From Gaiellales bacterium (GTDB lineage: Bacteria > Actinomycetota > Thermoleophilia > Gaiellales > JAICJC01), in NCBI GenBank assembly GCA_036273515.1, contig DASUHM010000008.1, positions 1 to 64,000 on the forward strand: 64,000 nt of DNA, in the 5' to 3' direction. Below are positions 15,354 to 26,874 of this stretch, in pieces; the first letter of the stretch is position 1; each line of letters opens with the position of its first letter. Both the position numbers and the translations under genes were made by a program. The notes under the pieces were generated by a model that made no database searches, was not told the DNA's origin, and saw only the letters and a program-made list of their open reading frames with translations.

Positions 15354-17051
15354 CTAGGGAGCATGCGATGCGCGAATGCGCACCCGCCCGGCGGCCCGGT
15401 CGACGGCCCTGACGGCGACGTCGATGGGATCGCCCAGGCGCAGCCGGCGGCCGCTGCGGCGGGCGACGAGGGCGACGCCGAGCGGGTCGAGATCGACCAG
15501 CTCGCCGGCCCACGCGCGGCCCGGCAGGTAGCCCTCGAACAGCGTGCCGAAGCGGACGAACGCCCCCGAGTCGATCACGCCGACGACCTCGCCGGCGAAC
15601 GTCGCGTCCCAGCCCTGCTCGTACAGCTCGCCCTCGAGCAGGAAGGCCGCGCAGATGTCGTCGGCGGTGCGCTCGAGCACCTCCGCCTCGCGCTCGGCCG
15701 CGGAGTCGTGGGCGGCCGCGTTGGCGACGGCCGCCGGCTCGGGCGGCGGCGTCGAGAGCGCGCCCAGGTGGCGCAGGAGCGCACGGTGCACGAGCAGGTC
15801 GGGATGGCGCCGGATCGGCGACGTGAAGTGGCAGTAGGCCGGGCTGGCGAGGCCGGCGTGGCCGAGGTTGCGGGGGTCATAGCGGGCCTTTCGCAGCGCC
15901 CGCAGCACCATCGCCGGGTAGGCCGAGCGGCCCCGCCCCGACGCGGCCACGTAGCGCGAGACGGACTGGCTGACGAGCCCCGCGAACCGGGCCGCCTGCT
16001 CGGGCGTCGGCAGCGGCGGCTGCGGCGGCGTCGGCACCTGCAGCGCCTCCAGCCGCTGGGCGAGCACGTCCAGGGCGCCTGCCTCGGGCGGCTCGTGCAC
16101 GCGGAAGGGCATCGCGGCGCCGGCCGCCGCGAGCTCGGCGGCGACCGCCTCGTTCGCGGCCAGCATCAGCTCCTCGACGAGCGCGTGCGCCGGGCCAGAG
16201 CGGCGGACGGCGCCCGACACGACCGCGCCGCCCTCGAGCCGAAAGGAGCGCTCCCGCGTCTGGACCGCCACGCCGCCTCGCGCCAGCCGGGCGGTCGCCC
16301 GCTCGCGGGCGATGCCGTCCAGCCGGCGCAGGGCGCCGACGAGCTCGGGCGGGCCCTCGCCGGAGGCGAGCATCGCCTCGGCTTCGTCGTAGGTGAGGCT
16401 GTGGTCGCTGCGGATCAGGCTGCGGTAGGCGCGCAGCGGGCCGCGGCCGATCTCGATGGTGACGGCGAACCGGTCGCGGCCGGGCAGGAGGCTGCACAGC
16501 CCCGAGGAGAGCTGATCGGGCAGCATCGGATCGACCCGCCCCGGCAGGTACACCGACGTCGCCCTCCGGGCCGCCTCGCGGTCGATCGCGCCGCCCTCGG
16601 GCACGAACGCCGCCACGTCGGCGATGTGGACGAGCACGCGCTCGCCGTCCGCCGAGAGCGCGTCGTCGTGGTCGCCGGCGTCGGCGGGGTCGATCGTGAA
16701 GGTGGGGACGGCGCGCAGGTCGACCCGGCCTTCCCCCGCGGCCGGGTCGCGCGGCAGCCGGGCCGCCTCGGCCTCGACGTCGTCGGGCCATGCCGCGGCG
16801 ACACCCGCCTCGATCGCCAGCCCGTGCACGACCGCCGAGGCGTCGGTGACGAGCCCGAGCCGCTCGGCGACGAACCCCCGCCCCGGCCCGGTCACCTCGA
16901 CGGCGACGAGGTCACCGGCAGCGGCATCGACACCGCCCACCCGGCCCAGCGTGAGCGGCGGGCCAGGCTCGAAGAACGGCTCCCCCACCACCGCCCGCGC
17001 CCGCAACGACACCTCGCAGACGACCGGCGGCCGCGCCGGCGGCAGGCTCAA
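15354..17051 (-). CDS. RNase II/R family 3'-5' exoribonuclease
   Basis: 565 residues, shorter than typical RNase R (about 700-800) because the N-terminal helix-turn-helix and most of the cold-shock region are missing. The RNB catalytic domain starts near residue 110; its metal-binding aspartates are in DPADAGDHDD (121-130). The region HFTSPIRRHPDLLVHR is the conserved end of the RNB domain, and an S1 domain (GEVVGVIDSGAFVRFG) closes the protein. Processive decay of mRNA and, in other bacteria, of tmRNA-tagged messages. Start ATG overlaps the S41 gene stop by 4 bp. Confidence 0.9.
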   Translation of the reverse strand: MSLPPARPPVVCEVSLRARAVVGEPFFEPGPPLTLGRVGGVDAAAGDLVAVEVTGPGRGFVAERLGLVTDASAVVHGLAIEAGVAAAWPDDVEAEAARLPRDPAAGEGRVDLRAVPTFTIDPADAGDHDDALSADGERVLVHIADVAAFVPEGGAIDREAARRATSVYLPGRVDPMLPDQLSSGLCSLLPGRDRFAVTIEIGRGPLRAYRSLIRSDHSLTYDEAEAMLASGEGPPELVGALRRLDGIARERATARLARGGVAVQTRERSFRLEGGAVVSGAVRRSGPAHALVEELMLAANEAVAAELAAAGAAMPFRVHEPPEAGALDVLAQRLEALQVPTPPQPPLPTPEQAARFAGLVSQSVSRYVAASGRGRSAYPAMVLRALRKARYDPRNLGHAGLASPAYCHFTSPIRRHPDLLVHRALLRHLGALSTPPPEPAAVANAAAHDSAAEREAEVLERTADDICAAFLLEGELYEQGWDATFAGEVVGVIDSGAFVRFGTLFEGYLPGRAWAGELVDLDPLGVALVARRSGRRLRLGDPIDVAVRAVDRAAGRVRIRASHAP

Positions 17052-18199
17052 CGGTGGCTCAGAGCCCGCAGTGCGGCCGCGAGGACGCGGTCGGTCGGCC
17101 CCGGCCGCGGCATGACGTACTTGTCGGGGGCGACCCCCCGGTCCTCGACGACGGTGCCGCCGGGGAGCCGGAACCCGGCCACCGTCAGCTTCAGGGCGCC
17201 GCCGCCCGCCAGCGGCTCGACCGCCTGCACGGTGCCCTTGCCGTAGCTGCGCCGCCCGATCACGATCGCCCCCGCATCGGCCCGCAGTGCCCCCGCGACC
17301 ACCTCGGCGGCGCTGGCCGTGCCACCGTTGATCAGGACGGCGATCCGCAGCGGCCCGACGGAGGTGCCGTCGGCGACGAACTCACGCGGCGGCTCGTGGC
17401 GGCCTTGCGTCGTCACGACGACGCCCTTGTCCGCGAACACCCGCACGACGGCCACGGCCTGCGACAGCAGGCCGCCCGGGTTGCCGCGCAGGTCGAGGAT
17501 CACGGCCTCGTGCCTGCGGGCGGCGCGGGCGGCGATCTCGCGCACCTTCGCGGCCGCGGTCGCCGGGAAGCTCAGGAGCCGGATCATGCACACCTTCATG
17601 CCGCCCGAGTGGATCACCCGGCTGGCGATGTAGGGGAGCGTGATGGGCCGGCGCACGAGCGTCAACGACATCGGATCGCGGCGGCCGGTGCGCATGATCT
17701 CAAGGTGCATCGCGGAGCCGACGCGCCCGCCGATCAGGTCCAGCGCGCGCCGGTAGGAGAGGCTCGCGAGCGACGCCCCGTCGATCGTCGTGATCACGTC
17801 GCCGGGGCGGATGCCGGCGGCGCGGCCGGGCAGGCCCGGGATCGACGCCGTCACGAGCAGGCCGCGGTGGGCGCGGTGCAGGGCCAGGCCGACGCCCGGG
17901 TAGGTGCCCGCCTCGGCCGCCTTGAGCTGCGTGTAGGCCACCGGCGGCAGATAGCGCGTGTACGGATCGCCCAGACGCAGCAGCATCGCCTTCACGTTCC
18001 GGGCGCGGTACACGCGCCCCGGCAGCGGCCGGTAGTAGTACGCCTCGAGGTCGTCCAGCACCTGCGAGCGCAGCGACGACGGCGGCGGGGGCGGCTTCGG
18101 CTCCGCGAGCGATTGCGTCCGCAGCTCGAACCCGAGCGCAAATGACGCGATCAGCGTCACGGCGGCTACGGCCGGCACGAGTAGTCGGTGCCCCTTCAC
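17048..18199 (-). CDS. S41 family C-terminal processing protease (CtpA-like)
   Basis: 383 residues. N-terminal signal anchor (about 6-26) exports the protein; the PDZ domain (about 98-185) has GVGLALHR and IRPGDVITTIDG. The peptidase domain carries DLRGNPGG and the Ser/Lys dyad: Ser296 in GGTASAAEV and Lys321 in RSYGKGTVQ. It would trim exported or cell-envelope proteins. GTG 18199 is taken as start; a TTG at 18202 is adjacent and in frame. A TACAAT box lies 9 nt upstream, suggesting a leaderless message separate from ftsEX. Overlaps the RNase gene. Confidence 0.92.
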   Translation of the reverse strand: MKGHRLLVPAVAAVTLIASFALGFELRTQSLAEPKPPPPPSSLRSQVLDDLEAYYYRPLPGRVYRARNVKAMLLRLGDPYTRYLPPVAYTQLKAAEAGTYPGVGLALHRAHRGLLVTASIPGLPGRAAGIRPGDVITTIDGASLASLSYRRALDLIGGRVGSAMHLEIMRTGRRDPMSLTLVRRPITLPYIASRVIHSGGMKVCMIRLLSFPATAAAKVREIAARAARRHEAVILDLRGNPGGLLSQAVAVVRVFADKGVVVTTQGRHEPPREFVADGTSVGPLRIAVLINGGTASAAEVVAGALRADAGAIVIGRRSYGKGTVQAVEPLAGGGALKLTVAGFRLPGGTVVEDRGVAPDKYVMPRPGPTDRVLAAALRALSHR

Positions 18200-18208
18200 C
18201 AACTGGTG

Positions 18209-18214
18209 ATTGTA
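18209..18214 (-). promoter_or_regulatory. -10 box TACAAT before the S41 protease
   Basis: TACAAT on the minus strand, 9 nt before GTG 18199 (6 nt before the alternative TTG). It allows the S41-RNase-PBP operon to be transcribed independently of ftsEX with little or no 5' leader. Confidence 0.55.
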
Positions 18215-18252
18215 TCCGTTGTGGCGGGCGGCGGGTGTGACGGCCGAGGGAT

Positions 18253-19131
18253 CTAGACCCGCAGGAACCGGCGCAGCGTGATCCCGGAGCCGAACGCGCC
18301 CAGGAGCAAGCCGAACGCGGACAGCATGGCGACCAGGAGTGGAACGCCCACGAGCCGGGCCGGGTCGGTCAGGCCGCGGTCGTAGCCGTTCAGGGCCACG
18401 TAGACGACCGTGAGCAGCACCAGGGCGCCGATCGCCCCCAGGAGGCCCGTCAGCATGCCCTCGAGCATGAACGGAAGCCGCACGAAGGCGTTCGTCGCCC
18501 CCACGAGCTTCATCACCTCGATCTCACGCCGCCGCGAGAAGATCGAGAGCCGGATCGTGTTCTGGATCAGCACGACCGCCGCGATCCCGAGCAGCAACAT
18601 CAACCCGAACACGAAATACAGGATGTACTTGAGCGTGTTCAGCACCCGGTCGGTGATCTTCTTCCCGTAGGTCACGCAGGGTGGGCTGCCGCAGTTGTGC
18701 ACCGCCGAGATCTTCTGCGCCGCCGCCGCGGTCGCAGACGCCTGGTTCGCGTCGGTCAGCTTCACGTAGAAGGCGGGCGGAAGCGGGTTCGACGGGAGCG
18801 ACCTGATGGCGTCGCGCGCGGACGGCGACATCTGCTTCAGCGCCTCCTCGGGCGACACGTACTCGAACGACTTCACGTAGGGCAGGGTCTTCACCTGGTT
18901 GTAGACGGCGCCGCGCTGGGTCGCGTTGGTCGCGTACGAGTCGGGCAGGTAGAGCTTCACCGTGACCTCGTTGCGGACGCCGACCGCGTAGTGGTAGACC
19001 CACCACGCGGTGGTGACGAAGATCCCGAGCAGGAAGGTGACGATCAGGACGGTCACGGTCGCCGCGACGGTGGTCGCCGCATTCGACCGGATGGAGGCCA
19101 GCGCCTCCCAGAAGAAGAACCGCCACCTCAC
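18253..19131 (-). CDS. ftsX: Cell division protein FtsX
   Basis: 292 residues. Topology as expected for FtsX: one N-terminal membrane helix (about 20-45), a roughly 130-residue extracellular domain with VKLYLPDSYATNATQRGAVY and EYVSPEEALKQM, and three C-terminal membrane helices (about 168-190, 220-245, 262-285) with the cytoplasmic ISIFSRRREIEVMKLVGAT-type coupling segment. With FtsE it transmits ATP hydrolysis across the membrane to activate peptidoglycan hydrolases at division. Start overlaps the ftsE stop by 4 bp. Confidence 0.95.
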   Translation of the reverse strand: MRWRFFFWEALASIRSNAATTVAATVTVLIVTFLLGIFVTTAWWVYHYAVGVRNEVTVKLYLPDSYATNATQRGAVYNQVKTLPYVKSFEYVSPEEALKQMSPSARDAIRSLPSNPLPPAFYVKLTDANQASATAAAAQKISAVHNCGSPPCVTYGKKITDRVLNTLKYILYFVFGLMLLLGIAAVVLIQNTIRLSIFSRRREIEVMKLVGATNAFVRLPFMLEGMLTGLLGAIGALVLLTVVYVALNGYDRGLTDPARLVGVPLLVAMLSAFGLLLGAFGSGITLRRFLRV

Positions 19132-19919
19132 CGTTCGTAGCCGCCGCGGCGATCGTCGCGGACGACCCGGCCGCCCTCGAGCTGGATCACGCGCCGGCGC
19201 ATCTTGTCGACCATCTCGCGGTCGTGGGTCGCCATCACGACGGTGGTGCCGGCCCGGTTGATCCGGTAGAGCAGCTGCATGATGCCGACCGACGTGTCCG
19301 GGTCGAGGTTCCCGGTGGGCTCGTCGGCGATCAGGAGCGGCGGGTGGTTCACGAACGCGCGCGCCACCGAGACGCGCTGCTGCTCGCCGCCGGAGAGCTC
19401 GTGCGGGTAGCGGTCGCCCTTGTCGGCGAGGCCGACGAGTCCGATGATGTCCGGCACCTTCTTGCGGATCTCGGCCCGCGACTTGCCCTGCACCTGCAGG
19501 GCGTAGGCGACGTTCTGGTAGACGGTGCGGTTCGGCAGGAGCTTGAAGTCCTGGAACACGCAGCCGATGTTGCGGCGCAGGATGGGGATGCGGGAGCGCT
19601 TCAGCTTCGGCAGCGAGCGCCCGCCGACGATCAGGTTCCCCGTGGAGACGTCGAGCTCCTTCAGGAGGAGCTTGATGAACGTCGACTTGCCCGAACCGGA
19701 CGGGCCCACCAGGAACACGAACTCGCCCTTGTCGATCTGCAGCGAGACGTCGTCCAGGCCGATCACGCTGGGCCCGTACGACTTGGTCACGCCGTCGAAG
19801 ATGATCATCGCCTGGGCCGACGCGCGGGGCGCGTCGGGCGGCGGCGGCGCCACGGCCGTCTCGAACGCCGGCGGCGGCACGTCGGAGACGGCCTGGTGAA
19901 CTCGGATCTCGTTGTTCAT
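19128..19919 (-). CDS. ftsE: Cell division ATP-binding protein FtsE
   Basis: 263 residues. Complete ABC ATPase: Walker A GPSGSGKST (about 72-80), Q-loop FQDFKLL, signature LSGGEQQR, Walker [14 protein letters not shown]-loop MATHD. It energises FtsX. Odd point: with ATG 19919 the protein has a 37-residue Pro/Ala-rich extension before MIIFDGVTKSYG, where FtsE normally begins; starting at that ATG (19808) is the alternative, but neither start has a clear Shine-Dalgarno. It lies 137 bp after prfB, and a REP palindrome sits in the gap. Confidence 0.93.
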   Translation of the reverse strand: MNNEIRVHQAVSDVPPPAFETAVAPPPPDAPRASAQAMIIFDGVTKSYGPSVIGLDDVSLQIDKGEFVFLVGPSGSGKSTFIKLLLKELDVSTGNLIVGGRSLPKLKRSRIPILRRNIGCVFQDFKLLPNRTVYQNVAYALQVQGKSRAEIRKKVPDIIGLVGLADKGDRYPHELSGGEQQRVSVARAFVNHPPLLIADEPTGNLDPDTSVGIMQLLYRINRAGTTVVMATHDREMVDKMRRRVIQLEGGRVVRDDRRGGYER

Positions 19920-20043
19920 GGGCGGCTTCGGATCGCCCAGGCAGGCGATTGGTGCGTCACCAGGGTACCGGTGCGGCCGGACAGGTGCAAACGGGAGGTC
20001 GCGCGTTCCCAGCGTTTGCCAAATCCATCCACGCGTCCTGCCC

Positions 20044-20074
20044 GCACCAAAAGGGGTCAGACCCCTTTCGGTGC
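20044..20074. repeat. REP-like palindrome, solo copy A at the prfB stop codon
   Basis: 31-nt palindrome with 15-bp arms (GCACCAAAAGGGGTC against its complement, one mismatch) around a single central base. The same sequence occurs twice at 47.2 and 48.0 kb, flanking the RAYT gene. It supplies the last five codons (APKGV) and the TGA stop of prfB. Confidence 0.85.
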
Positions 20075-21189
20075 AACCGCTGCGCGGCGCAGGAGCTCGG
20101 CCCGGATGAGCTCGTCGAGGTCTCCGTCGAGGACGCCCTGGGCGTTCCCGACCTTCACGTTCGTGCGGTGGTCGTTCACCATCGTGTACGGGTGCAGGAC
20201 GTACGACCGGATCTGGCTCCCGAAGGAGATGTCCTGGGCCTCCCCGCGCTCCTTGGCGAGCGCCGCCTCGCGCTCCTCGTGCTCCCGCTCGAGCAGCCGC
20301 GACTTCAGGATCCGCATCGCCTGGGCCTTGTTCTGGAGCTGCGAGCGCTCGTTCTGACACTGGACGACGATCCCCGTCGGGATGTGCGTCAGCCGCACGG
20401 CCGAGTCGGTCTTGTTGACGTGCTGGCCGCCGGCGCCCTGCGAGCGATACGTGTCGATGCGCAGGTCGGCCTCGTCGATCTCGACGTCGACGTCGTCGTC
20501 GACGAAGGGCGACACCTCGACCTGGGCGAAGCTCGTGTGGCGGCGGTGGGCCGAGTCGAACGGCGAGAGCCGCACCAGCCGGTGGACGCCCTTCTCGGCC
20601 TGCATGATGCCGTAGGCGTTGTCGCCGGTCAGCGTGAAGGTGGCGCTCTTCAGGCCCGCCTCCTCCCCCGGCGTCGCCTCGAGCAGCTCGGCCTTGAAGC
20701 CGCGCGCCTCCGCCCAGCGCAGGTACATGCGCAGCAGCATCTCGGCCCAGTCCTGGCTGTCCGTGCCGCCGGCGCCCGCGTGCACGCCGACGACGGCCGG
20801 GCCGGTGTCGTACTCGCCCGTGAACAGGGCCTCCTCCTGGAGCCGGCCCAGATCGCCTTCGAGCGCCGCCAGCGACCCCTCGAGCTCGGCCTTCCAGTCG
20901 GGATCGTCCGCGGCCATCTCGAGCATCCCGTCGAGCTCGCGCGTCTCGGACTCCAGGCGCTCGAACATGTCAAGGTTGCGCTGCGTCCTGGCCAGCTCGG
21001 ACGAGGTGCGGGCCGCCCGCCGCTGGTCGTCCCAGAACCCGGGCTGCACGGTCTCGCTCTCGAGCTCGGCCTTGCGCGCGCTCAGCGAATCCGGGTCAAA
21101 GGTAATCACGAACCCAGTGCAGCTGGGCTCTGATCTCCTCGACCGCCGCGCGCAGGTCGTCCAGCGAGCGCGGCTCGGGCGCGTGGCCG

Positions 21190-21200
<11 letters not shown>
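20057..21200 (-). CDS. prfB: Peptide chain release factor 2, with programmed +1 frameshift
   Basis: RF2 of 380 residues made from two frames. Translation starts at ATG 21200 (inside the end of secA), runs 34 codons to CTT TGA C at 21101-21095, then shifts +1, skipping base 21098, and continues from GAC 21097 to 20055-side stop at 20057. The junction reads WVRDYL then DPDSL, matching RF2 across the shift. Key motifs: SPF ([10 protein letters not shown]), which reads UGA/UAA, and GAGGQHVNK, the catalytic GGQ. Terminates at UGA and UAA. The extreme C terminus (APKGV) comes from a REP palindrome. Low RF2 raises frameshifting, giving autoregulation. Confidence 0.95.
21090..21112 (-). promoter_or_regulatory. 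prfB: prfB programmed +1 frameshift site
   Basis: Minus-strand sequence reads GATTAC CTT TGA CCC: the slippery CTT (21101-21099) followed by in-frame TGA (21098-21096) and C, identical to the classical CUU UGA C core. The stimulatory Shine-Dalgarno that normally lies 3 nt before CUU is weak here: only TGGG about 10 nt upstream. The zero-frame product would end at 34 residues. Confidence 0.9.
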
Positions 21201-23796
<2,596 letters not shown>

Positions 23797-23864
23797 CCCG
23801 AGGGATGGTACCGAACGGGCACGCGCGCCCCGGAGGGCGCCCGGCCGTCCTCCCCCGCGGCCCG

Positions 23865-24152
23865 TCAGGGCAGCGAAGCCGCGGCCTCGACGCCGCTCGG
23901 CGTCAGCCGCACCTCCCGCTGGAACAGCTCGCTGTCGGGCGTGCTCGGGCTCGGCCCGCGGCCGCCGTCGGCGTACTCCGCCAGGCCGAGATGCACGAGG
24001 TGGTCGACGTTCTCGGCGATCTGCTCCTTGAGCGTGTCCGGCTCGTCGCCCCTGGCCGTGACGACGTCCGCCAGCTCGTCGATCGACGCGGCGTCGCCCT
24101 TGTGCAGGCCGCGCAGGATGTCGTCCTGCCACGGAAAGCGGTTGATGCTCAT
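23865..24152 (-). CDS. Small hypothetical protein, winged-helix-like
   Basis: 95 residues starting [16 protein letters not shown], with AAAGGAG 7 nt upstream. Helices around [13 protein letters not shown] and [21 protein letters not shown] followed by a REVRLTPSG strand resemble a winged-helix fold, but no family is recognised. It lies 68 bp before secA on the same strand and is divergent from cydA, so it could belong to either regulatory setting. Confidence 0.6.
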   Translation of the reverse strand: MSINRFPWQDDILRGLHKGDAASIDELADVVTARGDEPDTLKEQIAENVDHLVHLGLAEYADGGRGPSPSTPDSELFQREVRLTPSGVEAAASLP

Positions 24153-24394
24153 GATGCGGCTCCTTTCCGGCCGCGCACCCGCCGGCCACGGTCGGCAGGA
24201 TGCTCCGCCCGCGCTCGGCCGCCCGTCGTCATCCCGAGCGCATGAAACGCCGCAAACCCGGGGACGGCGCGATTCACCCCATCCGGGGGACGGGCCGCCG
24301 GGCGAGCGGTGGCATTCATCCGGACCGACGCTCGAGCCGGACGGGGGGTCTCACTCGAGATGCGTGGACGGAGCAACCGGAGGGGTGCGCGGCG
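24153..24394. other. Divergent intergenic region before cydA
   Basis: 242 bp separating the small minus-strand gene from the plus-strand cyd operon; no gene supported. It should contain the cyd promoter and any redox-responsive operator, but I see no clear -10/-35 pair or long palindrome. GGAGGGG at 24379-24385 is the cydA Shine-Dalgarno. Confidence 0.5.
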
Positions 24395-25822
24395 GTGATT
24401 CCGGTCGCCGTGAGCACGGTCGACCTGGCGCGGATCCAGTTCGCGACCACGTCGCTCTACCACTTCCTGTTCGTCCCGCTGACGCTCGGGCTGGCGCCGC
24501 TGGTCGCGGTGATGCAGACGCTCTGGCGGCGCACCGGCGACGACGACTGGCTGCGCCTGACGCGCTTCTTCGGGACGCTGCTTCTGATCAACTTCGCGAT
24601 CGGCGTGGCGACCGGCCTCGTGCAGGAGTTCCAGTTCGGGATGAGCTGGTCGGTGTACTCGAACTACGTCGGGGGCGTGTTCGGCGCGCCGCTCGCGATC
24701 GAGGGCCTGGCGGCGTTCATGCTCGAGGCCACGTTCCTGGGCCTGTGGATCTTCGGCTGGGGCCAGCTGTCGCCGCGGCTGCACCTCGCGACGATCTGGA
24801 TCGCGGCGCTCGCCACCTGGCTGTCCGCGTACATGATCCTGGTCGCGAACTCGTGGATGCAGCACCCGGTCGGCTACACCGTGGTGGACGGCAAGGCCGA
24901 GCTCACGAGCGTGTGGGCGCTGCTCTCGAACGAGTTCGCCGTCATCGCCTGGATCCACGTCATCCTGGCGGGTCTCATCTTCGGCTCGATGGCGATGTTC
25001 GGGATCGCCTGCTGGCACATGCTGCGCGGCCGCAACGTCGGGCTCTTCCGGCGGGCGGCCAAGCTGGCGCTGATCGTCGCCGTGCCGGCGACGCTGGTGC
25101 AGCTGTCCGTCGGCAACCGCTTCGGCGAGGCCGTCACGTCGGCCCAGGGGATGAAGATCGCCGCGTCTGAGGCGCAGTGGAACACCTGCCAGCCGTGCGG
25201 CTTCTCCCTGTTCCAGATCGGCGGGTTCTCGGCGCAGGACCCCACCCCCCGCTTCGCGATCACCATCCCCAGGCTCCTGTCCTGGATGGCCACCGGCTCG
25301 TTCGACGGCAAGGTGGACGGGCTGAACCAGCTCCAGCACCAGGAGCGGCGCTCGTTCGGGCGCGGCAACTACGAGCCGGACGTCCGGCTGATGTACTGGT
25401 CGATGCGCGTGATGGCGATGCTCGGGGTCGCCATGTTCCTGATCGCGGCCATCGGAGCGTGGCTGTACCGCCGCCGCACGCTCGAGAAGACGCGCTGGTT
25501 CCTGTGGATCGGGGTGGTCGCCATCGCCTTTCCCTACATCGCAGCGACCGCGGGCTGGATCCTGACCGAGATGGGCCGCCAGCCCTGGATCGTGCAGGGC
25601 CTCCTGAAGACCTCCGCAGCCGTGTCGACCGGCCTCGGCACGAGCACCATCGCGGCCAGCCTGGCCGTCTTCCTCGCGCTCTACACCGTCCTCGGCATCG
25701 TCGACTTCGTGCTGATGCGCCGCTACGCCCGGCTCGATCCACCCCCGGCCGGAGAGCTCCCCGGCGTCGCCCCGCCGGTCGCGGACATGCCCCAGCCGAG
25801 CGTCCCCACGGGAGGCGGCTAG
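24395..25822 (+). CDS. cydA: Cytochrome bd oxidase subunit I
   Basis: 475 residues, membrane protein with nine expected helices. Haem ligands are visible: His23 in TTSLYHFLFVPLT (b595/d side), His in NSWMQHPVGY, and Met in TEMGRQPW. The Q-loop region after GLNQLQHQ is short, as in non-enterobacterial bd oxidases. Reduces oxygen with quinol at high affinity. GTG 24395 is chosen for its GGAGGGG Shine-Dalgarno; GTG 24410 is possible. First gene of cydABDC. Confidence 0.96.
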   Translation: MIPVAVSTVDLARIQFATTSLYHFLFVPLTLGLAPLVAVMQTLWRRTGDDDWLRLTRFFGTLLLINFAIGVATGLVQEFQFGMSWSVYSNYVGGVFGAPLAIEGLAAFMLEATFLGLWIFGWGQLSPRLHLATIWIAALATWLSAYMILVANSWMQHPVGYTVVDGKAELTSVWALLSNEFAVIAWIHVILAGLIFGSMAMFGIACWHMLRGRNVGLFRRAAKLALIVAVPATLVQLSVGNRFGEAVTSAQGMKIAASEAQWNTCQPCGFSLFQIGGFSAQDPTPRFAITIPRLLSWMATGSFDGKVDGLNQLQHQERRSFGRGNYEPDVRLMYWSMRVMAMLGVAMFLIAAIGAWLYRRRTLEKTRWFLWIGVVAIAFPYIAATAGWILTEMGRQPWIVQGLLKTSAAVSTGLGTSTIAASLAVFLALYTVLGIVDFVLMRRYARLDPPPAGELPGVAPPVADMPQPSVPTGGG

Positions 25823-25823
25823 C

Positions 25824-26870
25824 GTGAGCCTCGAGGAGTTCTGGTTCGTCCTGATCGGCGTCCTCTGGAGCGGCTACTTCGTGCTCGAGGGCTTCGACTT
25901 CGGCGTCGGCATGCTCTTGCCGTTCCTGCCCCGGGACGAGCGCGAGCGGGGCCTCATGTTCCAGTCGATCGGCCCGGTCTGGGACGGCAACGAGGTCTGG
26001 CTCGTGGTCGCAGCGGGGGCGACGTTCGCGGCCTTCCCGGCGTGGTATGCGACCCTCTTCTCGGGGTTCTACGTCGCGCTGCTCGCGATCCTCGTGCTGC
26101 TCATCGTCCGGGTGGTGTCCTTCGACTGGCGCGAACGCCACGATGGCGAGCGCTGGCGCGTGACCTGGCTGTGCGCGAACAGCATCGGCAGCTTCGGGGC
26201 GTCGTTCCTGTGGGCGCTGACGCTGGCCAACCTCGTCCAGGGCGTCCCGCTCGACTCCTCGCACGTCTTCACGGGCGGGATCGTCGATCTGTTCTCGCCC
26301 TACACCGTCTTCATGGGCGTGGCCGTGGTGGCCCTCTTCGCCCTGCACGGGGCGACCTACCTGACCCTGCGAACCAGCGGCGCCCTGCGCCGGCGGGCGG
26401 CGGCGACGGCGCGCCGGCTGGCGCCGCTCGCCGCCGTGCTCGCCGCCGGCGGGGTCGCCTGGACGGTCGTCGTCGCGCACCAGAACAACCAGCGGGCCGC
26501 ACTGCCGGTCGCAATTCCCGCCGTCATCACCGGCGTACTCGTGATCGCCGCCGCCGTGCTGACCGCCCGCGGGCGGCCGGCCTGGGCGTTCGCCTCGACG
26601 GCCCTGGCGGCGATCGGCGTCGTCGCCACGATCTTCACGGGCCTCTATCCCCGCGTGCTCGTCTCCGACCCGTCGTTCGGCAACAGCCTGACGATCTCGA
26701 ACGCCGCGTCCGGGCACTACGCGCTCGAGGTGATCACCGTCGTCGCGGTCATCTTCACCCCGGTCATCCTGCTCTACCAGGGGTGGACGTACCACGTGCT
26801 CCGGGCCCGGCTCGGCGGCGGCGCGGGCCCCGCGCCGGCGGAGCGGCCGGGCGAGCCGCAGGCCGGCTGA
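25824..26870 (+). CDS. cydB: Cytochrome bd oxidase subunit II
   Basis: 348 residues, starting MSLEEFWFVLIGVLWSGYFVLEGFDFGVG, the typical CydB opening with its conserved GFDFG turn, followed by PVWDGNEVWLV. About eight membrane helices. It forms the quinol oxidase with CydA. GTG start one base after the cydA stop, with GGGAGG in the end of cydA. Confidence 0.96.
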   Translation: MSLEEFWFVLIGVLWSGYFVLEGFDFGVGMLLPFLPRDERERGLMFQSIGPVWDGNEVWLVVAAGATFAAFPAWYATLFSGFYVALLAILVLLIVRVVSFDWRERHDGERWRVTWLCANSIGSFGASFLWALTLANLVQGVPLDSSHVFTGGIVDLFSPYTVFMGVAVVALFALHGATYLTLRTSGALRRRAAATARRLAPLAAVLAAGGVAWTVVVAHQNNQRAALPVAIPAVITGVLVIAAAVLTARGRPAWAFASTALAAIGVVATIFTGLYPRVLVSDPSFGNSLTISNAASGHYALEVITVVAVIFTPVILLYQGWTYHVLRARLGGGAGPAPAERPGEPQAG

Positions 26871-26874
26871 GCGC

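Noticed and set aside
24229-24275. Possible repeat in the cydA upstream region
   Set aside because: No second copy found in the window, so it cannot be supported as a repeat from this sequence.
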